From Ruminococcaceae bacterium UBA7080 (GTDB lineage Bacteria; Bacillota; Clostridia; Oscillospirales; Acutalibacteraceae), in contig DKZG01000031.1 in NCBI GenBank assembly GCA_002493595.1, positions 1 to 18,362 on the forward strand: a stretch of DNA of 18,362 bases, given 5' to 3'. Under the pieces are notes generated by a model, which was not told where the DNA came from, ran no database searches, and saw only the letters and a program-made list of their open reading frames with translations. Below, one piece after another: positions 7,126 to 14,892 of the stretch. The position numbers and the translations under genes are program-made. The stretch's first letter is position 1; each line of letters starts with the position of its first letter.

Positions 7126-8202
7126 ATGGATAATAATAAGATTTACATTTGCCTTGCAAACGGTGACATATTTGAAGGCAAAAGCTTTGGCGCAAAGGGA
7201 GAAGTTCTGGGTGAGCTTGTATTCACTACAGGAATGGGCGGTTATATTGAAACCCTGACAGACCCCAGTTACTACGGTCAGATTGTTATGCAAACCTTTC
7301 CCCTAATAGGAAACTATGGTTTTATTAACGAGGATACCGAGAGCAAAAAAAGTGCCGTAAGCGCTTATATTGTACGCGAAAACTGCGAATCCCCGTCAAA
7401 TTTCAGATCGGATTGCACCCTTGATAAATACCTTAAGGACAACAATATTGTCGGTGTTTATGATGTAGATACAAGAGAGATAACAAAAATCATCAGAGAA
7501 CATGGTGTTATGAACGCTGTAATCACGGACAATCCCCGCAAGATCGATATGTATAAGCTGAAAACATATGAAATTCGCGATGCTGTCAAATCCGTTTCAT
7601 GCAGCAAGCCTTATATGTCTGCATCCGAACAACATAAATACAATGTTGTTCTTATTGATTACGGCACAAAAAAGAATATTATAAGAGAGTTAAACAAACG
7701 TGACTGCAATGTGGCAGTTGTTCCATATAATACCAGGGCTGAGGACATACTTTCGCTAAATCCCGACGGTATTATGCTTTCAAACGGCCCGGGTAATCCG
7801 CAGGAAAATGCAGATGCAATAAAAGAACTCAAAAAACTTATCGGCAAAAAGCCTATTTTTGCAATATGCCTCGGCCATCAACTGCTGGCTTTGGCTATGG
7901 GCGGCAAAACCACTAAACTTAAATACGGCCACAGAGGAGTCAATCAGCCCGTTAAAAATCTTGAAACCGGCAGAACTTTTATTTCCTCTCAAAACCATGG
8001 ATATGCCGTTATTAATGAAACGGTTGAGCTTGCAGGAGGAAAAGTCAGTTATATTAATGCTAATGATAAAACCTGTGAAGGCATCGAATATCAGAGCAAA
8101 AAAGCCTTTTCCGTTCAATTTCATCCGGAAGCATGCTCAGGTCCTCGTGACACACGATTTATATTTGATAAATTTATTGATATGATGGGAGGTAAAAGCT
8201 GA
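7126..8202 (+). CDS. carA: Carbamoyl-phosphate synthase small subunit (glutaminase)
   Basis: The 358-residue glutamine-hydrolysing subunit passes ammonia to CarB. The N-terminal CarA domain (about 1-130) is followed by a class I glutamine amidotransferase domain with the nucleophile Cys248 in C-L-G-H-Q-L-L and the partner His333/Glu335 in H-P-E-A. It starts 3 bases after the argF stop with only a weak ribosome site, suggesting coupling, and its TGA overlaps the carB ATG. Its place in the arginine operon implies an arginine-controlled synthase; a pyrimidine-controlled copy may exist elsewhere. Confidence 0.96.
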   Translation: MDNNKIYICLANGDIFEGKSFGAKGEVLGELVFTTGMGGYIETLTDPSYYGQIVMQTFPLIGNYGFINEDTESKKSAVSAYIVRENCESPSNFRSDCTLDKYLKDNNIVGVYDVDTREITKIIREHGVMNAVITDNPRKIDMYKLKTYEIRDAVKSVSCSKPYMSASEQHKYNVVLIDYGTKKNIIRELNKRDCNVAVVPYNTRAEDILSLNPDGIMLSNGPGNPQENADAIKELKKLIGKKPIFAICLGHQLLALAMGGKTTKLKYGHRGVNQPVKNLETGRTFISSQNHGYAVINETVELAGGKVSYINANDKTCEGIEYQSKKAFSVQFHPEACSGPRDTRFIFDKFIDMMGGKS

Positions 8203-11200
8203 TGCCTCTTAATAAAGATATAAAAAAGGTACTTGTTATCGGATCCGGCCCGATTGTAATCGGACAGGCAGCGGAATTTGACTACGCAGGTGCACAGGCA
8301 TGCCGAGTGCTTAAGGATGAGGGCATTGAGGTAGTTCTCGTTAACTCCAATCCTGCCACTATTATGACAGACAAGGCACTTGCGGACCACATTTACCTTG
8401 AACCGTTAACCGAGCAGACTGTTAAAAGAATTATTGAAAAGGAGCATCCTGACTCTATTCTCTGCGGTCTCGGTGGCCAGACAGGACTTACCATAGGTAT
8501 GCAGCTTGCAAAAGACGGTTACCTTGATAAAATGGGGGTCAAGCTCCTCGGTACAAATGCTGACGCAATTGACAAGGCCGAGGACCGGCAGATGTTTCGT
8601 GACACAATGGTTAAAATCAATCAGCCTGTTGTGCCGAGTGATATTGCTTATACAATAGAACACGCAAAAGAGATTGCACAGCATATCGGATACCCGGTCA
8701 TCATCCGACCTGCCTTTACTCTCGGCGGTGCCGGAGGCGGTGTGGCTTATGACGAAAAGGAACTTGTAACCATTGCAAAAAACGGACTTATGCTCTCCCC
8801 TATCTCGCAGGTTCTTGTTGAACGCTACATTGCCGGATGGAAGGAAATCGAATTCGAGGTCATGCGCGACAGAGCAGGCAACGTGATTGCTGTTTGCTCA
8901 ATGGAGAATTTTGATCCTGTCGGTGTTCATACCGGCGACAGCATCGTTATCGCACCTGCAGTAACTCTGGCCGACAAAGAATATCAGATGCTGCGCTCAG
9001 CATCACTTGATATAATTACCGAGCTTGGTATCGAGGGCGGATGTAACTGCCAGTTTGCACTGAATCCCGAAAGCTTTGAATACTCTGTAATTGAGGTGAA
9101 CCCCAGAGTTTCCCGCTCATCTGCACTGGCATCAAAGGCAACAGGCTACCCAATTGCAAAGGTAACTACAAAAATTGCGCTTGGCTATACTCTTGACGAA
9201 ATAAAAAACGATATCACGGGCAAAACCTGTGCCTGCTTTGAACCGACACTTGATTATGTTGTTGTTAAGCTCCCGAAATGGCCCTTTGACAAATTTATAA
9301 ATGCATCGAGAAAACTTGGCACACAGATGAAAGCCACAGGTGAGGTAATGAGCATCGCACCAAGCTTTGAAATGGCCGTTATGAAGGCTGTGCGCGGTGC
9401 AGAAATCGGACTGGACACACTAAATAACAAGGCTCTTGACAACACAGATATTCTGTCAAAGCTCCGTGACCAGGATGATCTGAGATTATTCACCGTATTC
9501 AAGGCTTTAAAAGACGGAATAAGCGTGGATGAAATTCATGAAATCACCATGATTGATGAATGGTTTCTTGCAAAGCTGAAAAACCTCGCCGATTATGAAA
9601 AGGAAATTGAAGGCACTCCTTTATCCGAAGAGCAGTACCTCAAGGGTAAAAAACTCGGATATACAGATGCAGCGCTGAAAAAAATCAGTGGCTGCACACT
9701 GGCATATCACCGTGACTGTGTATATAAAATGGTTGATACCTGCGGTGCTGAATTTGAAGCACAGACACCATATTTTTATTCAACCTATGACAATCACTGT
9801 GAGTCAAGAGCACTTGCAAAATCCGATAAGAAAAAAATAATCGTACTTGGCTCAGGCCCTATCAGAATTGGTCAAGGCATTGAATTTGACTATTCATCGG
9901 TTCACTGTGTATGGACACTTAAGGAGCTTGGATATGAGGTTATACTTATAAACAATAATCCGGAAACGGTATCCACGGACTTCGACACAGGTGACAGGCT
10001 TTATTTTGAACCTCTGACTGACGAGGATGTTATGAATATCATTAAGGCAGAAAATCCGATGGGCGTAGTTGTGGCCTTTGGCGGGCAAACAGCAATCAAG
10101 CTGACCAAATTCCTTGATGAGAACAAAATAACTATTCTCGGCACAAGTGCAGAGTCAATTGACATTGCTGAGGACAGAGAGCGCTTTGATGCATTGCTTG
10201 AAAAATTCGGTATTTTCAGACCTAAGGGTGAAAGCGTTATGACACTTGAGCAAGCGCTTAACGCAGCAAACCGACTTGAATATCCTGTTTTACTGCGCCC
10301 TTCCTATGTAATCGGCGGTCAAAACATGACCATTGCTTATACTGAGGAGGATGTGTGCCAATATATGGACATCATCCTTGCCCAGGGAATTGAGAACCCT
10401 GTGCTTGTAGATAAATATATGATGGGCACAGAACTTGAGGTTGACTGTATCTCCGACGGAAAGGAAGTACTTATCCCGGGTATTATGGAGCATATTGAGC
10501 GTGCCGGCGTTCATTCGGGTGACTCTATTGCCGTGTATCCACCGTATAATCTCAATGATATGATGCTTGAGAAGGTTTGTGATATATCCGAAAAACTGGC
10601 CCTGTCACTGGGAACAAAGGGTCTTGTGAACATTCAGTACCTTATTTTCCAAAATGAACTGTATGTAATTGAAGTAAATCCAAGAGCATCAAGAACTATA
10701 CCGTATATCAGCAAGGTAACAAATGTGCCGATGGTCGAATTGGCTACCAAAATTATGGTCGGCTCATCCCTGAGCGAGCTGGGATACGGCACGGGCCTAT
10801 ATAAAACGCCTCCGTATTACGCAGTTAAAGTACCTGTTTTCAGCTTTGAAAAGCTTAACGATGTCAACTCTAAGCTCGGTCCTGAAATGAAATCAACCGG
10901 CGAGGTTTTAGGTGTTGGTAAAAACCTGGTAGAAGCATTGTTTAAAGGACTTGTATCTGCAGGCTTTAAAACCGATTTTCACAGAAAAGACAAGCACGGT
11001 GTTTTAATCACTGTTACAAAGCAGGATAGATTTGAAATTGTAAATCTTGCAAAAAAGCTTGATGATTTAGGCGCCAAAATCTGGGCTACCCCCGAAACCG
11101 CCAAGGAAATTGAAAATCTCGGCATTGAAGTATCTGTTGTCAACAAGCTTCGCGAGGACAATTCTATTATGGAGCTTGTGGAATCCGGTCAGCTTGACTA

Positions 11201-12233
11201 CATTGTTTATACAGGCAAAAGTGACAAAAAGTCTATTGCTGACTATATCAAGCTGCATAACCGAGCTAATCAGCTTGGAATTGCCGCAATCACCTCTCTG
11301 GATACGGCAAATGCAATCGCTGACATCATCGCCTCCCGCTATAAGCAGACAAACACAGAGCTTGTTGATATTAATAATATGCGCACTGAAAAGGGCACAC
11401 TGAAATTTGCCAAAATGCACGGTACCGGTGATGATTATATCTTTTTCAACAATCAGTGCGGCATAATCACCTGCCCTGAAAGCTTTGCAATTGAATTTAC
11501 GGACAGGCATAAGGGTATCGGCGGTGACGGAATTGTACTTATCGAGGAAAGCAAAATCGCGGATGCCAAGATGAGAATCTTCAACATTGACGGCTCTGAA
11601 GGCAAAATGGCCGGTAATTCTATCAGGTGTCTCGGCAAATATCTTTATGATAACAACATAATTAAAAAGAGCAATATGTCAATCGAAACCGCATCGGGTA
11701 TTAAGCAGCTTTCTCTGTTCACAAGAAACGCCAGGGTTTCATCGGTAACCGTAAATATGGGCAAAGCTGAACTCTGTCCATCACAAATACCTGTAAATCT
11801 GGACGGTGAGAAAGTCATCAGCAAACCTGTCACCATAGGTGATAAGGAATACAAAATCAGCTGCTGCTCCATCGGCAATCCTCACTGTGTTGTATTTGTT
11901 GACAATGTTGATAAAATAGATTTAAAAAACATCGGACCTCAATTTGAAACGGCAGATATTTTTCCCGAAAGGATTAACACTGAATTTGTAAGAATTGTTA
12001 ATGCAAACACACTGAAAATGCGAGTTTGGGAGCGAGGAAATGGTGAAACTCAAGCCTGCGGAACAGGTGCCTGCGCGGCAGTTATCTGTGCAGTTGAAAA
12101 CGGCTGCTGCAGCAAAGGTGAAAACATTATCGTTAAGCTTAGAGGCGGAGATTTAATCGTTAATTATACAGATGACAAGGTAACACTTACAGGGGACTGT
12201 AATCTTGTTTATAACGGTGAAATTGAATATTAA
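8202..12233 (+). CDS. carB: Carbamoyl-phosphate synthase large subunit fused to a diaminopimelate epimerase-like domain (CarB-DapF)
   Basis: One uninterrupted 1343-residue frame. Residues 1 to about 1062 are a normal CarB, which makes carbamoyl phosphate from bicarbonate, two ATP and ammonia delivered by CarA: a first synthetase half (G-S-G-P-I-V-I-G-Q near 10; E-V-N-P-R-V-S-R-S from 298), a second half (G-S-G-P-I-R-I-G-Q near 550; E-V-N-P-R-A-S-R-T from 824) and an allosteric MGS-like domain (about 932-1055). Clostridial CarB proteins usually end a few residues after T-E-L-V-D-I-N-x-M-R, here residues 1053-1061. Instead of a stop the frame continues through about five residues into a full-length DapF module (1067-1343). 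No stop or frameshift lies at the join. It starts by overlap with the carA stop and is the last gene before the operon terminator. The CarB assignment is secure; the fusion is read directly from the sequence. Confidence 0.95.
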   Translation: MPLNKDIKKVLVIGSGPIVIGQAAEFDYAGAQACRVLKDEGIEVVLVNSNPATIMTDKALADHIYLEPLTEQTVKRIIEKEHPDSILCGLGGQTGLTIGMQLAKDGYLDKMGVKLLGTNADAIDKAEDRQMFRDTMVKINQPVVPSDIAYTIEHAKEIAQHIGYPVIIRPAFTLGGAGGGVAYDEKELVTIAKNGLMLSPISQVLVERYIAGWKEIEFEVMRDRAGNVIAVCSMENFDPVGVHTGDSIVIAPAVTLADKEYQMLRSASLDIITELGIEGGCNCQFALNPESFEYSVIEVNPRVSRSSALASKATGYPIAKVTTKIALGYTLDEIKNDITGKTCACFEPTLDYVVVKLPKWPFDKFINASRKLGTQMKATGEVMSIAPSFEMAVMKAVRGAEIGLDTLNNKALDNTDILSKLRDQDDLRLFTVFKALKDGISVDEIHEITMIDEWFLAKLKNLADYEKEIEGTPLSEEQYLKGKKLGYTDAALKKISGCTLAYHRDCVYKMVDTCGAEFEAQTPYFYSTYDNHCESRALAKSDKKKIIVLGSGPIRIGQGIEFDYSSVHCVWTLKELGYEVILINNNPETVSTDFDTGDRLYFEPLTDEDVMNIIKAENPMGVVVAFGGQTAIKLTKFLDENKITILGTSAESIDIAEDRERFDALLEKFGIFRPKGESVMTLEQALNAANRLEYPVLLRPSYVIGGQNMTIAYTEEDVCQYMDIILAQGIENPVLVDKYMMGTELEVDCISDGKEVLIPGIMEHIERAGVHSGDSIAVYPPYNLNDMMLEKVCDISEKLALSLGTKGLVNIQYLIFQNELYVIEVNPRASRTIPYISKVTNVPMVELATKIMVGSSLSELGYGTGLYKTPPYYAVKVPVFSFEKLNDVNSKLGPEMKSTGEVLGVGKNLVEALFKGLVSAGFKTDFHRKDKHGVLITVTKQDRFEIVNLAKKLDDLGAKIWATPETAKEIENLGIEVSVVNKLREDNSIMELVESGQLDYIVYTGKSDKKSIADYIKLHNRANQLGIAAITSLDTANAIADIIASRYKQTNTELVDINNMRTEKGTLKFAKMHGTGDDYIFFNNQCGIITCPESFAIEFTDRHKGIGGDGIVLIEESKIADAKMRIFNIDGSEGKMAGNSIRCLGKYLYDNNIIKKSNMSIETASGIKQLSLFTRNARVSSVTVNMGKAELCPSQIPVNLDGEKVISKPVTIGDKEYKISCCSIGNPHCVVFVDNVDKIDLKNIGPQFETADIFPERINTEFVRIVNANTLKMRVWERGNGETQACGTGACAAVICAVENGCCSKGENIIVKLRGGDLIVNYTDDKVTLTGDCNLVYNGEIEY
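11400..12233 (+). other. dapF: DapF-like module within the CarB fusion, first catalytic Cys replaced
   Basis: These 277 residues match the length of free-standing DapF, which interconverts LL- and meso-diaminopimelate using two cysteines. Family marks seen are F-A-K-M-H-G-T-G-D-D-Y at the start, G-G-D-G-I-V-L-I, N-I-D-G-S-E-G, I-G-N-P-H-C-V-V-F-V, I-N-T-E-F-V, and W-E-R-G-N-G-E-T-Q-A-C-G-T-G. The second catalytic cysteine is present (Cys1286, module residue 220). At the first position the usual M-C-G-N-G is M-A-G-N-S, so Ala1137 (module residue 71) replaces the cysteine; the nearby Cys1143 matches a conserved but non-catalytic position. The early G-x-G-N-D-Y motif has Asp for Asn. The fold is confident; epimerase activity is doubtful. 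Leu1067 (CTG) stands where a free DapF would have its start Met. Confidence 0.85.
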
Positions 12234-12238
12234 ATAAA

Positions 12239-12278
12239 AAAATAACAGTCAGGTAAATCAAACTTGACTGTTATTTTT
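12239..12278 (+). terminator. Intrinsic terminator of the arginine operon
   Basis: AATAACAGTCA (12241-12251) pairs exactly with TGACTGTTATT (12265-12275) across a 13-base loop, followed by more T. It begins 7 bases past the CarB-DapF stop. A flanking A run makes it likely to work on the minus strand too, for the convergent gene ending at 12300. Confidence 0.9.
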
Positions 12279-12299
12279 ATTATCTACAAAATTCAAAAA

Positions 12300-12749
12300 T
12301 TATAAAAACTGTCGAATATCCGTTGCCAGCCTATCCTCAATTTTTACAAGTCTGCTTGTAATATCCCTGGATTTTTCATCGGCACTTTTATACTGATTAA
12401 GATATCTGCTCAGTGACTTAACACCCATATTGCAGCCATCGGTTATTAAATCTGCGGCCGTATGATCATTGCCGTCCACTGCCATTTTCATATTTGTCTT
12501 AATCCAACTCATTCCCTTTGACATAGGATTCGGATTTTTTCCCTCATCATTATGCTCATTTAGAAGCACAAGTATTTCATCCTTGAGTTTTTCATGTTCG
12601 TTCTTGCTGTCGGAAAGAAGGTCACGAAACTCGGTATTTTTTACATCGTCAATAATATCGTCGATTGCACCAATACCCATTTTAATACCCGAATCGCACT
12701 CTTTAAGAAGCTTTACGGTATCTCCGTCTGCACCATTTCTGTCTGTCAT
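12300..12749 (-). CDS. Small all-helical protein, probable ferritin-like (DUF2383/DUF892-like) family
   Basis: A 149-residue soluble protein, helical throughout, with no signal or membrane segment. From about residue 11 it resembles a group of small clostridial ferritin-like proteins I recognise only as hypothetical: L-L-K-E-C-x-x-G-I-K-M-G near the start, E-H-E-K-L in the second helix, N-P-M-S-K-G-M-S-W in the middle and D-G-C-N-M-G-V-K-S-L in the third helix. The E-x-x-H-type spacing hints at a four-helix bundle, but I cannot point to a complete metal site. The frame is open to a TTG at 12809; the ATG at 12749 is preferred because AGGG lies 5 nt upstream and homology starts soon after. Single gene, convergent with the arginine operon. 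Function unknown, perhaps stress or metal related. Confidence 0.75.
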   Translation of the reverse strand: MTDRNGADGDTVKLLKECDSGIKMGIGAIDDIIDDVKNTEFRDLLSDSKNEHEKLKDEILVLLNEHNDEGKNPNPMSKGMSWIKTNMKMAVDGNDHTAADLITDGCNMGVKSLSRYLNQYKSADEKSRDITSRLVKIEDRLATDIRQFL

Positions 12750-12875
12750 ACTATCCCTGCTTTCATAAGTATTATTAAAATTATTTGCATAAAATTCTAA
12801 TCTATTCAAAAGGCAACCGTTTTTTCTCAGACATTAAGATGAATTCAGCAAAAACGCTTAAATCAAAAAATGCTG

Positions 12876-12917
12876 CAATATTTTGAGCTGAGGTTTGACA
12901 GCAAAATATTGTTTTTT
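12876..12917. repeat. Hairpin with exact 10-bp arms upstream of the ferritin-like gene
   Basis: CAATATTTTG (12876-12885) and CAAAATATTG (12902-12911) pair exactly across 16 bases, with T6 right after on the plus strand. No plus-strand gene ends just before it, so it may be a regulatory dyad, or a terminator for read-through. It lies about 125 bp upstream of the minus-strand gene start. The rest of 12810-12956 shows nothing clear. Confidence 0.45.
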
Positions 12918-12956
12918 CACAGAAAAAATTGAATATCATGATAAAATAAAACACCA

Positions 12957-12991
12957 AAAAATACATAAGGCATCCGCCTTATGTATTTTTT
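12957..12991 (-). terminator. Intrinsic terminator of the pseudokinase gene
   Basis: AAAAATACATAAGGC (12957-12971) pairs exactly with GCCTTATGTATTTTT (12976-12990) around a four-base loop. It is about 75 bases beyond the pseudokinase stop on the minus strand; A and T runs on both sides would let it act in either direction. Confidence 0.88.
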
Positions 12992-13064
12992 ACGCGATTA
13001 TAGCTGAAAAGCAATGATTTTAAAGCACATTTCATTTCCAAAGCTCAGCTTTTCTTTATCCTGT

Positions 13065-14735
13065 TTATTCCTCATTCGTATCTTCTGTACTTTCAGGTTG
13101 AGTAGTAGTAACTGTTTCACCATAAACCTGAAGGATAATCTCCTCGCCGACTGCTACGTCATCACCGTATTGCGGTGCCATACCGTAGTTTGCTTTAACT
13201 GTATTGGGAGTATATCCACCGTCATTATAAATTTCAACTGTTGAAACAGTAAAGCCAAGCTTTTCAAGCTTCTGCTTTGCTTCTTCAAGAGTAAGTCCGC
13301 CCACATTCGGCAGTTTCTCCGTTTTTACGCCTTTGCTGACTGTAAGAACAATTTCAGTCCCCTCTTCAACCGTTTCACCTGATGAAACACTCTGCTTAAA
13401 TACGATACCTTCATCGGTATCCTTTGAATAATCCGAAACAAATGAAATGGTAAATTGTTTATTCCATGCACCGTTATTTTCAATATCGCTTTGCGTATAT
13501 CCCTCTGTTATAAAATCAGGAACAGCATATGTTGTTTTGGCAGATACTGCTGTTTCAGATGGCTCCTGCAGGCCTATACCACCGTTTTTAAGAATATAAG
13601 CACCCGCTATTGCTGCTGCTACAATAAGTATGGCAAGAATTGCTATTGCAATCTTAGGTCCCTTTGATTTCTGCTTAGGCACATCATAATCGGGGTAACC
13701 CCTGTAATGCTCTTCCTCCTCAACCGGGTCTTGAATAACAGCATTTTCCTTCTGGGCAGCAGCGGCTACGACCGCAGGTGCCGCATTAAGCTGTTCACGA
13801 AAAGCTTCAACGGTTTTTGTTCTTCTTTCAGGATAAATCTGAAGACCACCGCCAAGAGCTTTAATTGTATGAGTCGGTATTTTCTCAGCAATTGTGTTCG
13901 GTATCATCAGCTTATCATTGGTTTCCCTTGATTTGGCATCGGGAGGATTTTGACCAACAAGCGCACGGAATATACACGCAGAAAAAGCGTAAATATCCGT
14001 TGCGGGACACATACTGTGATGATTATCGTATTGTTCAAGAGCGGTATATCCCTCGTTGGGGCTGAATTCCAACTCTGACGAAACGGTATTGGCTTCTGAA
14101 ATGCAAAAGCTCTTTAATCTCATTTTCCCGTCACGGCACAAAACAAGATGATCCGGACAAATAGCTCCATGAATAATGCCGTTATTATGAAGGGCTTCAA
14201 GTGTCGTGAGAACCGGCATAAACATAAGCCTTGCCTGATCCCAAAGGATATTGCCGTCAGGACTTCTTAAAAGAAATTCACGAAGCGTAATCGTCTCCAT
14301 ATACTCACTTACCGCATAGGCAGTACCGTTAAGCTCAAATACATCAAATGTCGGTATAACCGCTGACAGGCTTCGCATCTTTATTATCGTTGTCCAAAGA
14401 TTAATGAATGAAGCCTTGTACTTTTCATAATTCTGTCTGTAACGTTCTCTGATATGAACTTCCACATTACCCTCAAGCCTGTTTGCAATCCCCTTAGGCA
14501 AAAATTCTCTTACATTAACAACTGCATCAAGCTGAGTATCATATGCTCTGTACACTACAGCATCACTCTCGTGAACAACAACATTTCCAATAACATAGCG
14601 CTCAGCTAAAACAGTTTTTGGCTGAAGATACATTGTGTCCGCCTGCAAATCATTGTCATAACTGCAATTTTCACAAACACTGCCATTGGTCAGCTCACGA
14701 AAGCAATTCATACAAAGATTATCTATATCTTTCAA
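13065..14735 (-). CDS. Membrane pseudokinase with N-terminal zinc ribbon and two PASTA domains
   Basis: A 556-residue protein. Order of parts: zinc ribbon (Cys8, 11, 21, 24), Ser/Thr-kinase-like domain (about 45-320), linker rich in Ala and acidic residues, one membrane helix (about 361-382), then two extracellular PASTA domains (about 404-470 and 473-542) and a short Thr/Glu tail. In active kinases such as PknB/PrkC, PASTA domains sense muropeptides and the kinase phosphorylates division and wall proteins. Here the ATP lysine of the V-A-I-K motif is Arg76 (V-N-V-R), the H-R-D loop is H-G-A with the Asp lost (Ala191), and D-F-G is S-F-C (209-211), so catalysis is very unlikely. The fold marks G-Y-T-A-L-E-Q-Y and T-D-I-Y-A-F are kept. 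Start: TTG at 14735 with GGAG 7 nt upstream; an ATG at 14759 has no such site. Single gene with its own promoter and terminator. Confidence 0.9.
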   Translation of the reverse strand: MKDIDNLCMNCFRELTNGSVCENCSYDNDLQADTMYLQPKTVLAERYVIGNVVVHESDAVVYRAYDTQLDAVVNVREFLPKGIANRLEGNVEVHIRERYRQNYEKYKASFINLWTTIIKMRSLSAVIPTFDVFELNGTAYAVSEYMETITLREFLLRSPDGNILWDQARLMFMPVLTTLEALHNNGIIHGAICPDHLVLCRDGKMRLKSFCISEANTVSSELEFSPNEGYTALEQYDNHHSMCPATDIYAFSACIFRALVGQNPPDAKSRETNDKLMIPNTIAEKIPTHTIKALGGGLQIYPERRTKTVEAFREQLNAAPAVVAAAAQKENAVIQDPVEEEEHYRGYPDYDVPKQKSKGPKIAIAILAILIVAAAIAGAYILKNGGIGLQEPSETAVSAKTTYAVPDFITEGYTQSDIENNGAWNKQFTISFVSDYSKDTDEGIVFKQSVSSGETVEEGTEIVLTVSKGVKTEKLPNVGGLTLEEAKQKLEKLGFTVSTVEIYNDGGYTPNTVKANYGMAPQYGDDVAVGEEIILQVYGETVTTTQPESTEDTNEE

Positions 14736-14786
14736 ATCTATCACTCCATACATTAACATCCATATTATAATCCATATACTAAAATT

Positions 14787-14815
14787 ATAATACCAACCGA
14801 GCTAAACTTTGTCAA
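14787..14815 (-). promoter_or_regulatory. SigmaA promoter of the pseudokinase gene
   Basis: On the minus strand: TTGACA (14815-14810), a 17-bp spacer and TATTAT (14792-14787). The start of transcription would be near 14780, giving a 45-nt leader to the TTG start, which supports the downstream start choice. Confidence 0.8.
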
Positions 14816-14826
14816 GGAAATTAGCA

Positions 14827-14855
14827 TTGAATATATGGTTAATTTATTGTATAAT
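14827..14855 (+). promoter_or_regulatory. SigmaA promoter of yhaM-prmA
   Basis: TTGAAT (14827-14832), a 17-bp spacer and a perfect TATAAT (14850-14855). Transcription would begin near 14862, about 30 nt before the yhaM ATG. Its -35 box is 11 bp from the -35 box of the opposing pseudokinase promoter. Confidence 0.8.
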
Positions 14856-14892
14856 TATTATGAACAAATATATGAAACCGAGGAATTATAAT

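Noticed and set aside
11067..11510. 147-codon minus-strand frame over the CarB-DapF join
   Set aside because: Antisense to a conserved coding frame on both sides; no recognisable protein. It does not explain the fusion.
14809..14892. N-terminal extension of the YhaM frame
   Set aside because: The promoter for the gene lies inside this stretch and the ribosome site fits the ATG at 14893.
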